Part shown: in pieces, positions 1 through 8,618 of the stretch
Layout of the letters: every line of letters starts with the position of its first letter
How positions within the stretch are numbered: position 1 is the first letter of the stretch
Assembly (NCBI GenBank): GCA_965232465.1
Contig: OZ246977.1
Coordinates: 248,001-312,000, forward strand
Length of the DNA: 64,000 nt
Source: G965232465 sp965232465
Lineage (GTDB): Bacteria > Pseudomonadota > Alphaproteobacteria > JAQWUY01
Direction: 5' to 3'
Translations under genes and position numbers: made by a program
The notes under the pieces: generated by a model
What the model was told of the DNA's origin: nothing
Databases searched by the model: none
What the model saw: only the letters and a program-made list of their open reading frames with translations

Positions 1-241
1 CATTTATGGTGTCCATAGTTCAGTTATTACCCGCTGGAAGAAGGAGGCTTTGCAATCCATAGAGGATGGATTTTCGGGTAATCTAGTACGCCAACAGGTG
101 GATACTCAAGCACAGATAAATATGCTTCATACTAAGATTGGTAAACTTACAGTGGAACGGGATTTTTTAGCAGATGCCTCAGACGCCTTGGGTCTGGGGA
201 GCGAAAATCTTTTATCTCAGCTGTACAAGAACCGCAAATAA
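1..241 (+). CDS. IS3-family transposase OrfA, 5'-truncated by window edge
   Basis: This is the C-terminal part of the helix-turn-helix OrfA, identical in frame to the 111-aa protein at 43161-43496. The visible part covers the end of the HTH and the leucine-rich helix that mediates multimerisation in IS3 OrfA proteins. The stop TAA at 239-241 lies 2 nt before the ATG of orfB, which is in the -1 frame relative to orfA, as usual in this family. Confidence 0.9.
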   Translation, partial: IYGVHSSVITRWKKEALQSIEDGFSGNLVRQQVDTQAQINMLHTKIGKLTVERDFLADASDALGLGSENLLSQLYKNRK

Positions 242-243
242 GC

Positions 244-1104
244 ATGAGGCGGACATGTGCATTACTAGGTATAAACCGCAGTAGTGTATATTATAAAGCA
301 AAGGAGGCAAGCATGGAAAACAAAGATATGATGGATTTGATACGCAAGGCATTTTTCAAGTGGCCATTTTATGGGTGCCGTAGGATGACTAAATACTTGC
401 AAAAGTCAGGCTATAAAGTAAACAGGAAACGGATTTCTAGGCTTATGAAACTTATGGGTTTAAAAGCCATATATCCAAAGCCTAATACCAGCATTCCAGA
501 CCGTGCCCACAAGGTATATCCTTATTTGCTGAGGAATGTAACAGTAAACAGGGCTAATCAAGTTTGGTGTACAGACATTACCTATATTCCCATCCACAAG
601 GGGTACATGTATTTGGTCGCCATTATGGACTGGTACAGCCGTAAAGTACTATCGTGGCGATTATCCAATACATTGGATACTGGGTTCTGTATTGAAGCCC
701 TAGAAGACGCATTATACACTTACCCTAAGCCCGATATATTGAATACGGATCAGGGAAGCCAGTTTACAGCAACAGCGTTTACGGATATATTAAAAGCCAA
801 TGGCATTAAAATATCCATGGACGGCAAGGGGGCATGGAAAGACAATGTGTTTATAGAACGGTTATGGCGGAGCTTGAAGTATGAATGTGTGTATCTAAGG
901 GACTTTGTCAATGGCACACAGGCACAGCAGGACATAAGGGATTGGATACAGTTTTACAATGCCCACAGACCCCACACAAAATTTGGCTTGCAAACCCCAA
1001 ATGAAACCTATACAATGCATTTCGATATAAAAGCGGTTCCGCTTACAGCTACATCGCTTCCATATCAAAATAAACAGCAAATTAACCAAAAAAGTCTATC
1101 TTAA
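244..1104 (+). CDS. IS3-family transposase OrfB (DDE integrase core)
   Basis: This 286-aa catalytic subunit of the IS-A transposase has an HTH_21-like N-terminus and an rve integrase core. The catalytic triad is visible: Asp in WCTDITYIP, Asp in NTDQGSQF and Glu in DNVFIERLWRSLKYE. In IS3 elements the active enzyme is an OrfAB fusion made by programmed -1 frameshifting. I see no strong slippery heptamer at the junction, so the fusion mechanism is unclear. The frame is intact, so this copy could still work if the part outside the window is intact. Confidence 0.93.
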   Translation: MRRTCALLGINRSSVYYKAKEASMENKDMMDLIRKAFFKWPFYGCRRMTKYLQKSGYKVNRKRISRLMKLMGLKAIYPKPNTSIPDRAHKVYPYLLRNVTVNRANQVWCTDITYIPIHKGYMYLVAIMDWYSRKVLSWRLSNTLDTGFCIEALEDALYTYPKPDILNTDQGSQFTATAFTDILKANGIKISMDGKGAWKDNVFIERLWRSLKYECVYLRDFVNGTQAQQDIRDWIQFYNAHRPHTKFGLQTPNETYTMHFDIKAVPLTATSLPYQNKQQINQKSLS

Positions 1105-1166
1105 CTTTAATGGTTAATGGTCCAAACAATGGGGTCCACTTCTGGTCTTAACAAGAGAGTTTAACA

Positions 1167-2309
1167 ATGGCATTTAACAGACAATACCCAACAATAGCAT
1201 ATTTGCGTAATCGTGCCAAAAAACGCATCCCTAAGTTTGCTTTTGATTATCTGAATGGGGGACATAACGAAGAATTAGGGTTGCAAAAAAATAAACAAGC
1301 CTTACAACGCATTGAATTAAGACAAAAATTTTTACGTGATGTCATAGAGCCCGATTTATCCGCACAGATATGTGGCATTCCTTTTGATTTACCTTTTGGG
1401 GTTGCCCCGATTGGTCTGCAAGGGCTTATTTGGCCCAATGCCCCCATTATTTTGGCAAAAATGGCAAAAAAATATAATATCCCTTATGTATTATCCACCG
1501 CATCCACCGCATCCATTGAACGGGTGGCGGAGGCATCGGAATCACAGGCATTATTTCAATTGTACAATGCCCAAGAAGACGATATCCGCCTTGACCTTAT
1601 CCGCCGTGCCAAGGATGCAGGGTATCGGGCGTTATTTGTCACCGCTGATATGGCATCATTTGGCTATCGCCATCGGGATATTCGCAGTGGGCTGTCCTTG
1701 CCCCCCAAAATGCACTCTCGTAATATCATGCAAATCATGACCCACCCCACATGGGCGATGCAAATGTTAAAGACAGGGATTCCAAAGTTTGAAACCTTTT
1801 TACCCTATATGAACAACACGCAAAATAGTGTTGGGCTAACCAAGTTTATGAATAACAAAATGTCCCGTGTTGTCACCCTAGAACAGTTAAAATTTATCCG
1901 TAACTATTGGCAAGGTCCTTTGATTATCAAGGGAGTTTTGGATGCAACAGACATTGAAACCTGTATTCAAATGGGCGTTGATGGGGTGGTTATATCAAAC
2001 CATGGGGCAAGACAGTTTGACAGCGGTCCCGCCGCCGCAACTGTACTGGCGGAAATGACACAAAAATATGGCGATAAAATAGAAATCTTATTCGACAGCG
2101 GTATTGAATCTGGTTTGGATATTGTTGGGGCGTTGGCAACCGGTGCCACATTTACCTTTGCCGGTCGTACTTGGATGTATGGATTGGGTGCGTTAGGTGC
2201 CAAAGGTGGCGATCATACAGCCGAAATGTTCACCGCACAGGTGACACAGGCGATGACGCAAATGGGATGTGGCAAAGTGTCCGATCTGCCCCAATTTTTA
2301 TTATCTTAG
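1167..2309 (+). CDS. FMN-dependent alpha-hydroxy-acid dehydrogenase (L-lactate dehydrogenase type)
   Basis: This 380-aa TIM-barrel flavoprotein of the LldD/glycolate oxidase family oxidises an L-2-hydroxy acid to the keto acid and passes electrons to quinone or oxygen. Visible motifs are YLNGG near the N-terminus, LSTASTASIE, FQLYNA, the TADM loop, the catalytic SNHGARQFDSG (base His, substrate-binding Arg) and the FMN phosphate segment DSGIESGLD. The last motif normally reads DSGIRNG or DGGVRRG; here Glu replaces the conserved Arg. The gene lies beside dld and a TRAP operon, which makes lactate the first guess for substrate. The start follows AAGAGAG and lies 24 bp after the end of IS-A. The family is certain; the substrate is not. 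Confidence 0.88.
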   Translation: MAFNRQYPTIAYLRNRAKKRIPKFAFDYLNGGHNEELGLQKNKQALQRIELRQKFLRDVIEPDLSAQICGIPFDLPFGVAPIGLQGLIWPNAPIILAKMAKKYNIPYVLSTASTASIERVAEASESQALFQLYNAQEDDIRLDLIRRAKDAGYRALFVTADMASFGYRHRDIRSGLSLPPKMHSRNIMQIMTHPTWAMQMLKTGIPKFETFLPYMNNTQNSVGLTKFMNNKMSRVVTLEQLKFIRNYWQGPLIIKGVLDATDIETCIQMGVDGVVISNHGARQFDSGPAAATVLAEMTQKYGDKIEILFDSGIESGLDIVGALATGATFTFAGRTWMYGLGALGAKGGDHTAEMFTAQVTQAMTQMGCGKVSDLPQFLLS

Positions 2310-2313
2310 AGGT

Positions 2314-3183
2314 CTATACTGTGTTATGTTCTTTCCATGATATGTAAATACCCGCACTGACAATCATAATCATGCCAATGGTCAGCGGCAGGCTGATGAG
2401 TTCGTCAAATAATATCAACCCAGCGGCGGCGGCACCAAACAATGACATGTATTTGGTAATCGCATAAAAACTAGGTTGGCATTTATGTACCGCATGCATA
2501 TTCAGTATTTGGGCGATAAGTCCCGCATTGCCCATAACAATGGCGTACCATATAAGATTGCTGTTGAATAATGGTGAAAAACCGTGATATGCGGTAATTC
2601 CCCCCGTAATCAACGAGGTAAAGATAAAAAATATCAGCGTCACCCCAATGGGGTGATCCGTACGGGTCAACACATGGGCACTTAGGGTGACCGCCGAAAA
2701 CGCAAATGCCCCCAAGAACGGATATATGTAATACCAGTTCAGCTCCATATCTGGTCTAACAATAATCATTGCTCCGGCAAAGGCAAAAATAAGGGCATAT
2801 ATACGATGGGCATATATTGTTTCATGTAAAATTATAACACTTAAAACCGTAATTAAAATCGGGGCAATGTATAAAATTGCCGATGCTTCCGCAAACGGTA
2901 AATGCTTGTAACTGGTCATAATCAAAAACATCCCCACAATACCACAAGATGACCGTAATAAATGTAATCCGGGGCGATATATGCGTAATTGTTGCAAGTT
3001 ACCCGTACATATCAAATACACGAATAACATGGGAATACCGGCAACACTGCGATAAAACATGATTTCGATAAGGGGGTAATCGACCACCGTAATTTTAATA
3101 AAAATATCCGTTATCAGGGAAAATACAACCGCCCCCAATTGATAAGTAAAACCCATAAGATTAGTATTATTCTGCACAGCCAT
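2314..3183 (-). CDS. EamA/DMT-superfamily permease
   Basis: This 289-aa inner-membrane protein has about ten hydrophobic helices arranged as two EamA repeats, the plan of drug/metabolite exporters related to RhtA and YdcZ. A basic, short N-terminus precedes the first helix and Gly/Ala-rich helices follow. It lies 26 bp downstream of dld on the same strand and is probably co-transcribed. It converges on the hydroxy-acid dehydrogenase gene with a 4-bp gap. Substrate cannot be read from sequence; export of an organic or amino acid linked to lactate metabolism is only a guess. Confidence 0.82.
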   Translation of the reverse strand: MAVQNNTNLMGFTYQLGAVVFSLITDIFIKITVVDYPLIEIMFYRSVAGIPMLFVYLICTGNLQQLRIYRPGLHLLRSSCGIVGMFLIMTSYKHLPFAEASAILYIAPILITVLSVIILHETIYAHRIYALIFAFAGAMIIVRPDMELNWYYIYPFLGAFAFSAVTLSAHVLTRTDHPIGVTLIFFIFTSLITGGITAYHGFSPLFNSNLIWYAIVMGNAGLIAQILNMHAVHKCQPSFYAITKYMSLFGAAAAGLILFDELISLPLTIGMIMIVSAGIYISWKEHNTV

Positions 3184-3209
3184 ATGTTGCCTATTGAGAT
3201 ACCTTGGAT

Positions 3210-4910
3210 TTATTGATAATGTTTATGTTTTGACATACACCCGACACCCGCATTAAAACTGTTACAGGGGTCGAGATCCTTGTAAAATTCTTGCACATTT
3301 TCTGGTGCCCTATTTTTATTGCCAAAATTATGTTCCGCCGGATATATAGCATTCTTTTCAGCAAAAAACTTGACAAAGGTATCCCGTACTGTGTCATAAT
3401 CACATTTACTGGTATCCACCAAATATCCCTGATGTGTTACATGACAGAAAAAATGACTTACATGGTTTTTTACACATAAGGCATGGTCTATTTCAGGGGG
3501 AATAATATCACCGATTGTATCCAAAGTGTTACGAGGATATGCCACATCAAATGCCAAAACTTTTAGATTTTTGTTGTGTTGCATGGCTTCAAAACGCATT
3601 AATCCGTTGCCAGTGGCAAAACGGAAATACACAATCGCCTTATGCTCCTGTTTTGTGCAGGCGATATAGCTAATATCCGTGTGTTGTTGCACAAAATCAT
3701 CAAAGTATTTTTGGGCTTCGCTTATACCCGCATCAGACATTTCGATAAATAAGTGGTGTTTGTATTTTTTGCCCATTTGTAATAATCGCTTGGGATAAAA
3801 TATTTTGCATGGTTTCGATATAAATTGCAAAAATCTATCTAATGGGGCGTTGCCAAATATTTTTATTTTTTTAAAATACGCATCGATTTTGCGTTTAATG
3901 CGGAAAAAATAGGGCATATATTTGGGACCAAATATTTGTAAAATAGCATACACATCCCGTGCATAATCAAGGGATTTTTCATAGGCGGCTTCGTTTAAAT
4001 ATTCGGCGATAATCGGCAAGTTATCAAATTTTCCTAGCATATGTCGGCGGATTTTATTCAGGTGGTCTGGGGTATTGGTGCTTAGATAAAACAGTTTTTT
4101 TTGTTTTGGGGCAACAAAAGTATCCAATCGCATGGCAAACACGGATAATTTGCCCGCAGACCCACTGGTTTCATATAAATAATTCGGATTTGCATTAAAC
4201 CGTGCGGGGGTGGGTTGGTCAATTTGACGCACTTCGTGTTGGTATCCTGTGCCAGAGGCTTTACGGTTAGTTTTGGGTAAATTATTTTTGGAAAAATTAC
4301 CGTTTTCAATATTGGTTAAGATTTCTTCGGGGGTTGTTCCTAAATCAATCCCGATATTATTGACAAGCTGTAACTTACCCTGTGCGTCCAATTGGGCATA
4401 TAATGCCAATTCCGTATACGCCGGACCCCGCTGTAACAACGCCCCGCCAGAATTATTACACACCCCACCAATCACCGATGCCCCAATACACGAAGATCCA
4501 ATCACCGAATGGGGTTCACGATTGATTTTTTCCAATGTGTCTTCTAATTCGTATAATGCAGTCCCCGGAAAGGCAATCACTTGGGTACCATTTTCCAATA
4601 AATATGGTGTGTGTACTTTGTTGGTTTTAACAATAACCACTGGACGATCATAATCATCCCCCATGGGCGTAGACCCGCCGGTTAATCCCGTATTAGATGC
4701 CTGCATCAATATGATAATATTATGGGCAACACAGTGTTCCAAAACCTGCCATTGTTGGTATAACGATTGCGGAAATATAACCGCCAAAGCGGAACCACCG
4801 CCAAACCGCCATCCTGTACTGTGTGGTAAAATATCTACGGATTTTGTTAAGACATTTTTACCCCCCACAACAGCAGACACAGCGTCTATAAATACGGTAT
4901 TTTTATGCAT
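3210..4910 (-). CDS. dld: Quinone-dependent D-lactate dehydrogenase
   Basis: This 566-aa FAD-dependent membrane-associated enzyme oxidises D-lactate to pyruvate and reduces quinone. It resembles E. coli Dld along its length: a FAD_binding_4 domain with ILMQASNTGLTGGSTP, VIAFPGTALYELE, REPHSVIGSSCIGASVIGG and NNSGGALLQRGPAYTE, then the Dld-specific membrane-binding and cap regions and the C-terminal YPAEHNFGN. I chose the ATG at 4910 (MHKNTVF...), which has AAGAGAG 8 nt upstream and matches the usual N-terminus; an in-frame ATG at 4952 would add 14 residues. It is divergent from the TRAP operon, sharing about 300 bp of regulatory DNA, and is followed by the EamA gene. Confidence 0.95.
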   Translation of the reverse strand: MHKNTVFIDAVSAVVGGKNVLTKSVDILPHSTGWRFGGGSALAVIFPQSLYQQWQVLEHCVAHNIIILMQASNTGLTGGSTPMGDDYDRPVVIVKTNKVHTPYLLENGTQVIAFPGTALYELEDTLEKINREPHSVIGSSCIGASVIGGVCNNSGGALLQRGPAYTELALYAQLDAQGKLQLVNNIGIDLGTTPEEILTNIENGNFSKNNLPKTNRKASGTGYQHEVRQIDQPTPARFNANPNYLYETSGSAGKLSVFAMRLDTFVAPKQKKLFYLSTNTPDHLNKIRRHMLGKFDNLPIIAEYLNEAAYEKSLDYARDVYAILQIFGPKYMPYFFRIKRKIDAYFKKIKIFGNAPLDRFLQFISKPCKIFYPKRLLQMGKKYKHHLFIEMSDAGISEAQKYFDDFVQQHTDISYIACTKQEHKAIVYFRFATGNGLMRFEAMQHNKNLKVLAFDVAYPRNTLDTIGDIIPPEIDHALCVKNHVSHFFCHVTHQGYLVDTSKCDYDTVRDTFVKFFAEKNAIYPAEHNFGNKNRAPENVQEFYKDLDPCNSFNAGVGCMSKHKHYQ

Positions 4911-5210
4911 TTTTATGCTCTCTTTTAACATATTCTTTAAATTTTTATTCAATATTGTAGCATACTATAAAATAGTTGTAAAGAAAGCAACATAAATATG
5001 TTTTATGCATAAAATCCGCATAATAGACTTAAAAAATCCGTTTTTTATGCAATATTTATGAATATTTATGTGTTTTCTTGATTTTACGATTTATCCCATT
5101 GACAAAGTGTTTTTTGGGTGCTACCTTACCCTAAATAACATGAATTTTCATGTTGTTTTTAGTGAGATAATTCTATAACCAAAATTAAACATGAAAAGGG
5201 ATAAAATGAG
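4911..5210. promoter_or_regulatory. Divergent regulatory region between dld and dctP with two palindromes
   Basis: This 300-bp AT-rich gap separates divergent dld and dctP. On the plus strand TTGACA (5099-5104), a 17-nt spacer and TACCTT (5122-5127) form a plausible sigma-70 promoter for dctP. Directly downstream lies a perfect inverted repeat, AACATGAATTTTCATGTT (5137-5154), placed where a repressor would block initiation. A second perfect palindrome, TTTTATGCATAAAA, lies at 5001-5014 nearer dld. No regulator gene is adjacent. That the sites are operators is inferred from position and symmetry. Confidence 0.5.
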
Positions 5211-6239
5211 ATGAAGAAAATTTTAAAGAGTTTGTTAGTTGTATCTTCTGTTATCATAGCATTCAGCACTGCACAAGCAGAAAAATTTCGTATGCAGGGG
5301 TCGTTTTTAGCCGGTGATTATGCGGGTACATACCTGTTGGAAAACTGGTATGATGTGTTAAAACAACGCACAGATGGTCGTGTGGAATTTGTGTATTTGC
5401 CAAACAAATCTGTTGTGCCACACAAAGATACGCCCAAGGCAGTTGCCGCAGGGATTCTGGATGGCGAAGGATGGACTGCGATGTCATACTTTTCCGGTAA
5501 AAACCCTGCATTTGCGTTATTAGGGGATTTAATCGGTGGATATGATACCGTTGCCCAAATGCGTGATTTCTGCCAAAATGGTGGCGGACAACAATTGGCA
5601 CAAAAAGCCTATGATACAATTACAAATGGCAAGGTAACCGTTGTTGCATGTGCCCCATACCAACGTGAAGCATTGGTATCGGCAAAACCCTTATATGGTG
5701 TTGATGATATGAAAGGTTTAAAAATCCGTGCCCCGGAAGGTATGGTGGCATTGACCTTTAAGAAAATCGGAGCAAACCCTGTGAACATTGCATATTCTGA
5801 GGTATACACATCCTTAGAAAAAGGTGTTATTGATGCCTCTGATGCGTCCGCATACACCAACAACGATACCCTTGGGTTTAACAAAGTTGCTCGTTACCCA
5901 CTGTACCCAGGTATTCACTCTATGCCTGCACTGGTATTTACTATGAATACTAAAAAGTGGAACGCCCTATCAGATGGGGACAAGAAAATCTTGCGGGATT
6001 GGGCGTATGAATCTATTAGCGACCTAGCGATTAAAATTGATGAACGCGACCAAGTCTTAGTCGAGCGGGACAAAAAAGACCCAACGATGACAGTTATTGA
6101 TTGGCCACAAGCAGAACGGGATAAATTACGGGCTGTTGCCAAAGAAGCATGGGCTGAATTTGCTAGCAAAAACGACTTGGCAAAAGAAATCATGGATGCA
6201 CACATTGCATACATGAAAGCAAACAACCTGTTAAAATAA
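5211..6239 (+). CDS. dctP: TRAP transporter substrate-binding protein (DctP family)
   Basis: This 342-aa periplasmic protein captures an organic acid for the Na+-driven TRAP permease. A Sec signal peptide is clear: MKKILKSLL, a hydrophobic core, then cleavage after AQA. The mature part has the TRAP signature around GLKIRAPEGMV, where Arg binds the ligand carboxylate, and the ISAYSEVYTSLEKG-like helix (here IAYSEVYTSLEKG). The ATG follows AAAAGGGA about 10 nt upstream. The adjacent divergent dld makes lactate or another 2-hydroxy/2-keto acid the likeliest ligand, but ligand identity is inferred. Confidence 0.9.
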   Translation: MKKILKSLLVVSSVIIAFSTAQAEKFRMQGSFLAGDYAGTYLLENWYDVLKQRTDGRVEFVYLPNKSVVPHKDTPKAVAAGILDGEGWTAMSYFSGKNPAFALLGDLIGGYDTVAQMRDFCQNGGGQQLAQKAYDTITNGKVTVVACAPYQREALVSAKPLYGVDDMKGLKIRAPEGMVALTFKKIGANPVNIAYSEVYTSLEKGVIDASDASAYTNNDTLGFNKVARYPLYPGIHSMPALVFTMNTKKWNALSDGDKKILRDWAYESISDLAIKIDERDQVLVERDKKDPTMTVIDWPQAERDKLRAVAKEAWAEFASKNDLAKEIMDAHIAYMKANNLLK

Positions 6240-6253
6240 AGCAAGGATAATAT

Positions 6254-6308
6254 GGTAAAAAAGGAACCTTTTATATAGTGATAATATGTGATAGGTTTCT
6301 TTTTTGCC
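6254..6308 (+). terminator. Imperfect hairpin between dctP and dctQ
   Basis: GGTAAAAAAGGAACC (6254-6268) and GGTTTCTTTTTTGCC (6294-6308) are inverted repeats with 13 of 15 positions paired. The loop is about 25 nt. The hairpin sits 15 nt after dctP in a 222-bp gap before dctQ. A structure here could stabilise the dctP message or attenuate the downstream genes, which would give more binding protein than permease. The role is inferred. Confidence 0.4.
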
Positions 6309-6461
6309 AATATAATATTACATATATAACAATTTCAATGTAAATACCTTGGTATAAAAATATACTGGTACAAAATTATATACATCAGCCAAAGGGGCAG
6401 TCTTGATATAAAAATACCCCCCAACAGGTTTGAAACATTATATTATAAGAAAGAAGAAAGC

Positions 6462-6977
6462 ATGAAAGTTATCCATACATTTAAAAAATCCATGGATATA
6501 TTGAGTGTATCCTTGGGGCGGTCGTGTATCATGCTGTATTACGCATGTATTATCATTGCCGCCATAGAAGTATTCAGGCGATATGCCCTGAACATGCCAT
6601 CTGAATGGGCATTTGAAACGGTGATGGTACTATGTGGTACCGCATGGGTGTTATCCGTTGGATTTGTCACCCAACAACGCCGACATATTGCGATTACCGT
6701 CCTAGAAATTATTGTCACAAAACGCACTTGGAATATATGTTTGTTATTGCAAATGATTATTGCCATATTTGCCGTGGGCAGTTTGGCGATTGCCATGTAT
6801 ACCCCCACAATGGATTCAATCAGTATAATGGAACGATCGGGCAGTGCGTTTAATCCTGCATCCCCTACATTCCTGAAGATTATGCTGTTTGTTGGGAGCA
6901 TCTTGTATGTACTGCAAATACTGGCAAATATAATTGAATGGTTTACAACCGATAAAAATAATACAACAGGGGACTAA
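6462..6977 (+). CDS. dctQ: TRAP transporter small permease subunit
   Basis: This 171-aa membrane protein has four hydrophobic helices, the expected number for DctQ. The second helix region carries the family-typical Trp-rich segment (EWAFETVMVLCGTAWVLSVG). DctQ is the essential small partner of DctM. It starts after AAGAAAGAAGAAAGC and ends 2 nt before the GTG of dctM, so the two are probably translationally coupled. Confidence 0.88.
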   Translation: MKVIHTFKKSMDILSVSLGRSCIMLYYACIIIAAIEVFRRYALNMPSEWAFETVMVLCGTAWVLSVGFVTQQRRHIAITVLEIIVTKRTWNICLLLQMIIAIFAVGSLAIAMYTPTMDSISIMERSGSAFNPASPTFLKIMLFVGSILYVLQILANIIEWFTTDKNNTTGD

Positions 6978-6979
6978 GT

Positions 6980-8296
6980 GTGGGTATTGAAATTGTAACT
7001 TTATTGATTGTTGCGGGGCTGTTAGCTCTTATGGCAATTGGTGTGCCATTGGGTATTGCCACCCTTACCATATCTGTGGTAACCGCTTTGTCGTATTTTG
7101 GAGGTTCTGGATTATTCCTCGTATCGTCTAATGTGGAGGCCGTCTTATATAAATATGACCTCATTGCGGTGCCATTTTTTGTATTTATGGCAAATGTCTT
7201 AGAACGATCAGGTGTCGCCGAATCTTTGTTTAAATCTATGGCGATATTAGGTGGTAAATTTCATGGGTCTGTGGGGGTACAAACATGCGTTGTATCCGTA
7301 ATTTTGGCAGCTATGAGTGGTATCATGGGGGGCGAAATTGTGATGTTGGGATTGATTGCCTTGCCACAAATGTTAAAACTTGGATACAACAAGAACTTAG
7401 CCATTGGTATTATATGTGCCGCAGGGGCATTGGCAACATTGATTCCCCCATCTATCGTACTGATTATTTATGGTATGACCGCACAGGTATCGATTTCTGA
7501 CTTATTTACCGCCGGTATCGGTCCGGGGTTGTTGTTGGCTTCGTTGTACATGCTTTATATTGTCATCCGTGCAAAAATTAACCCCAGTATGGCCCCCATA
7601 TATGATATTCCAGAAACATCTATGCCCCTGTATAAAAGGGTCAGGTATTTAAATGGTGCCATCTTGCCTATTTTATTGATTGGTGCCGTCTTAGGAAGCA
7701 TTTACAGCGGTATAGCAACCGTTACAGAGGCCGCAGCTATCGGTTGTTTAGGGGCCGTTGGTATTGCAAAGTACTTGGGCACATTAAAATACACCATGCT
7801 CCGTGAAGCCATGAATCAAACGGTCGTTACGGTGGGTTCAATCATTTGGTTGGTACTTGGTGCGGTAAGTCTGGTTGGTATTTATAACATCATCGGTGGA
7901 TCAGAATTTTTGGGCGATTCACTAAAAAGCCTAAACCTGCCCCCAATTGGTATTATTATCGTCATGATGTTAATCGTTATGGTACTAGGTACCTTCATGG
8001 AATGGATTGCAATTATCTTTATCACCGTGCCTATTTTCACACCAGTGGTGGCATCCTTGGGGTATGACCCCATTTGGTTTGGTATTTTATTCGCTATGAA
8101 TATTCAGATTTATTACCTATCCCCTCCATTTGGTCCCGCCTGTTTCTTCTTGAAGAGTGTGGCACCCAAGGGCATTGAATTACAACATATATTCAGGGCG
8201 GTACTGCCATTTATTGGATTGCAAGTTATTGGTTTAACACTGGTGCTGATATATCCGCAAATTGCATTATGGTTACCACAAACATTAGGGAATTAA
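6980..8296 (+). CDS. dctM: TRAP transporter large permease subunit
   Basis: This 438-aa, very hydrophobic transporter of the DctM family is the ion-coupled translocation subunit. About twelve helices with reentrant loops are predictable. Typical motifs are PFFVFMANVLERSG, AAGALATLIPPSI, EAAAIGCLGA, FMEWIAIIFITVPIF and PPFGPACFFLKSV. The start is GTG at 6980, immediately after the dctQ stop. Length is normal for the family. It acts with DctQ and the periplasmic DctP, using a sodium gradient. Confidence 0.93.
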   Translation: MGIEIVTLLIVAGLLALMAIGVPLGIATLTISVVTALSYFGGSGLFLVSSNVEAVLYKYDLIAVPFFVFMANVLERSGVAESLFKSMAILGGKFHGSVGVQTCVVSVILAAMSGIMGGEIVMLGLIALPQMLKLGYNKNLAIGIICAAGALATLIPPSIVLIIYGMTAQVSISDLFTAGIGPGLLLASLYMLYIVIRAKINPSMAPIYDIPETSMPLYKRVRYLNGAILPILLIGAVLGSIYSGIATVTEAAAIGCLGAVGIAKYLGTLKYTMLREAMNQTVVTVGSIIWLVLGAVSLVGIYNIIGGSEFLGDSLKSLNLPPIGIIIVMMLIVMVLGTFMEWIAIIFITVPIFTPVVASLGYDPIWFGILFAMNIQIYYLSPPFGPACFFLKSVAPKGIELQHIFRAVLPFIGLQVIGLTLVLIYPQIALWLPQTLGN

Positions 8297-8300
8297 CACT

Positions 8301-8432
8301 ATGCAACATAACAACGAAGACAATGTAAAAAGATATGGTACTGATATGGACCATTCCAGTTATATACCCGAAATCTTAGGTATAGTTATAATGGTATCTA
8401 TCATTACCTTTTTAATGTGGAGTTCATCTTAA
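8301..8432 (+). CDS. 43-aa single-pass membrane protein at the end of the TRAP operon
   Basis: An ATG 4 nt after the dctM stop opens a 43-codon frame. The protein has a polar N-terminal half (MQHNNEDNVKRYG...) and one C-terminal hydrophobic helix (EILGIVIMVSIITFLMW) ending in Ser-Ser-Ser. It follows dctM like an operon member and precedes a hairpin at 8493-8511. I do not recognise a family. Its position suggests a small accessory subunit or regulator of the transporter. Confidence 0.55.
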   Translation: MQHNNEDNVKRYGTDMDHSSYIPEILGIVIMVSIITFLMWSSS

Positions 8433-8492
8433 TAAGAGGTTGTATTACTGAACCGTAAGTAACCTTACAACACCTTATAGCCATGATTAAAC

Positions 8493-8511
8493 ACCTTGCC
8501 TACGGCAAGGT
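8493..8511 (+). terminator. Hairpin after the TRAP operon
   Basis: ACCTTGCC-TAC-GGCAAGGT forms a perfect 8-bp stem with a 3-nt loop, 60 nt after the small membrane-protein gene. A T run follows only after about 17 nt, so it is a weak intrinsic terminator or an mRNA-end stabiliser. The rest of 8433-8618 shows nothing I can name. Confidence 0.5.
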
Positions 8512-8618
8512 ACCATAACATCCAAAATTTTTTAAATACTTGCAACTTTCATTTATGTTAGGTAATATGAGATTGCTAACAAAAATCGTTAAAAATGTTA
8601 TTTATATGGTGTATTGAT

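Larger units (their letters stand above)
1..1143 (+). mobile_element. IS-A copy 1, IS3-family insertion sequence, 5' part outside the window
   Basis: The window opens inside orfA of an IS3-family element. The sequence matches the complete copy at 43092-44398; the only protein-level difference I see is Ser versus Pro near the end of OrfB (a T/C change near position 1051). The right end finishes in ...GGGGTCCACTTCT at 1143, the same end as the complete copy. The element stops 23 bp before the start codon of the next gene, so it may have replaced that gene's promoter. Its left end and target duplication cannot be seen. Confidence 0.93.
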
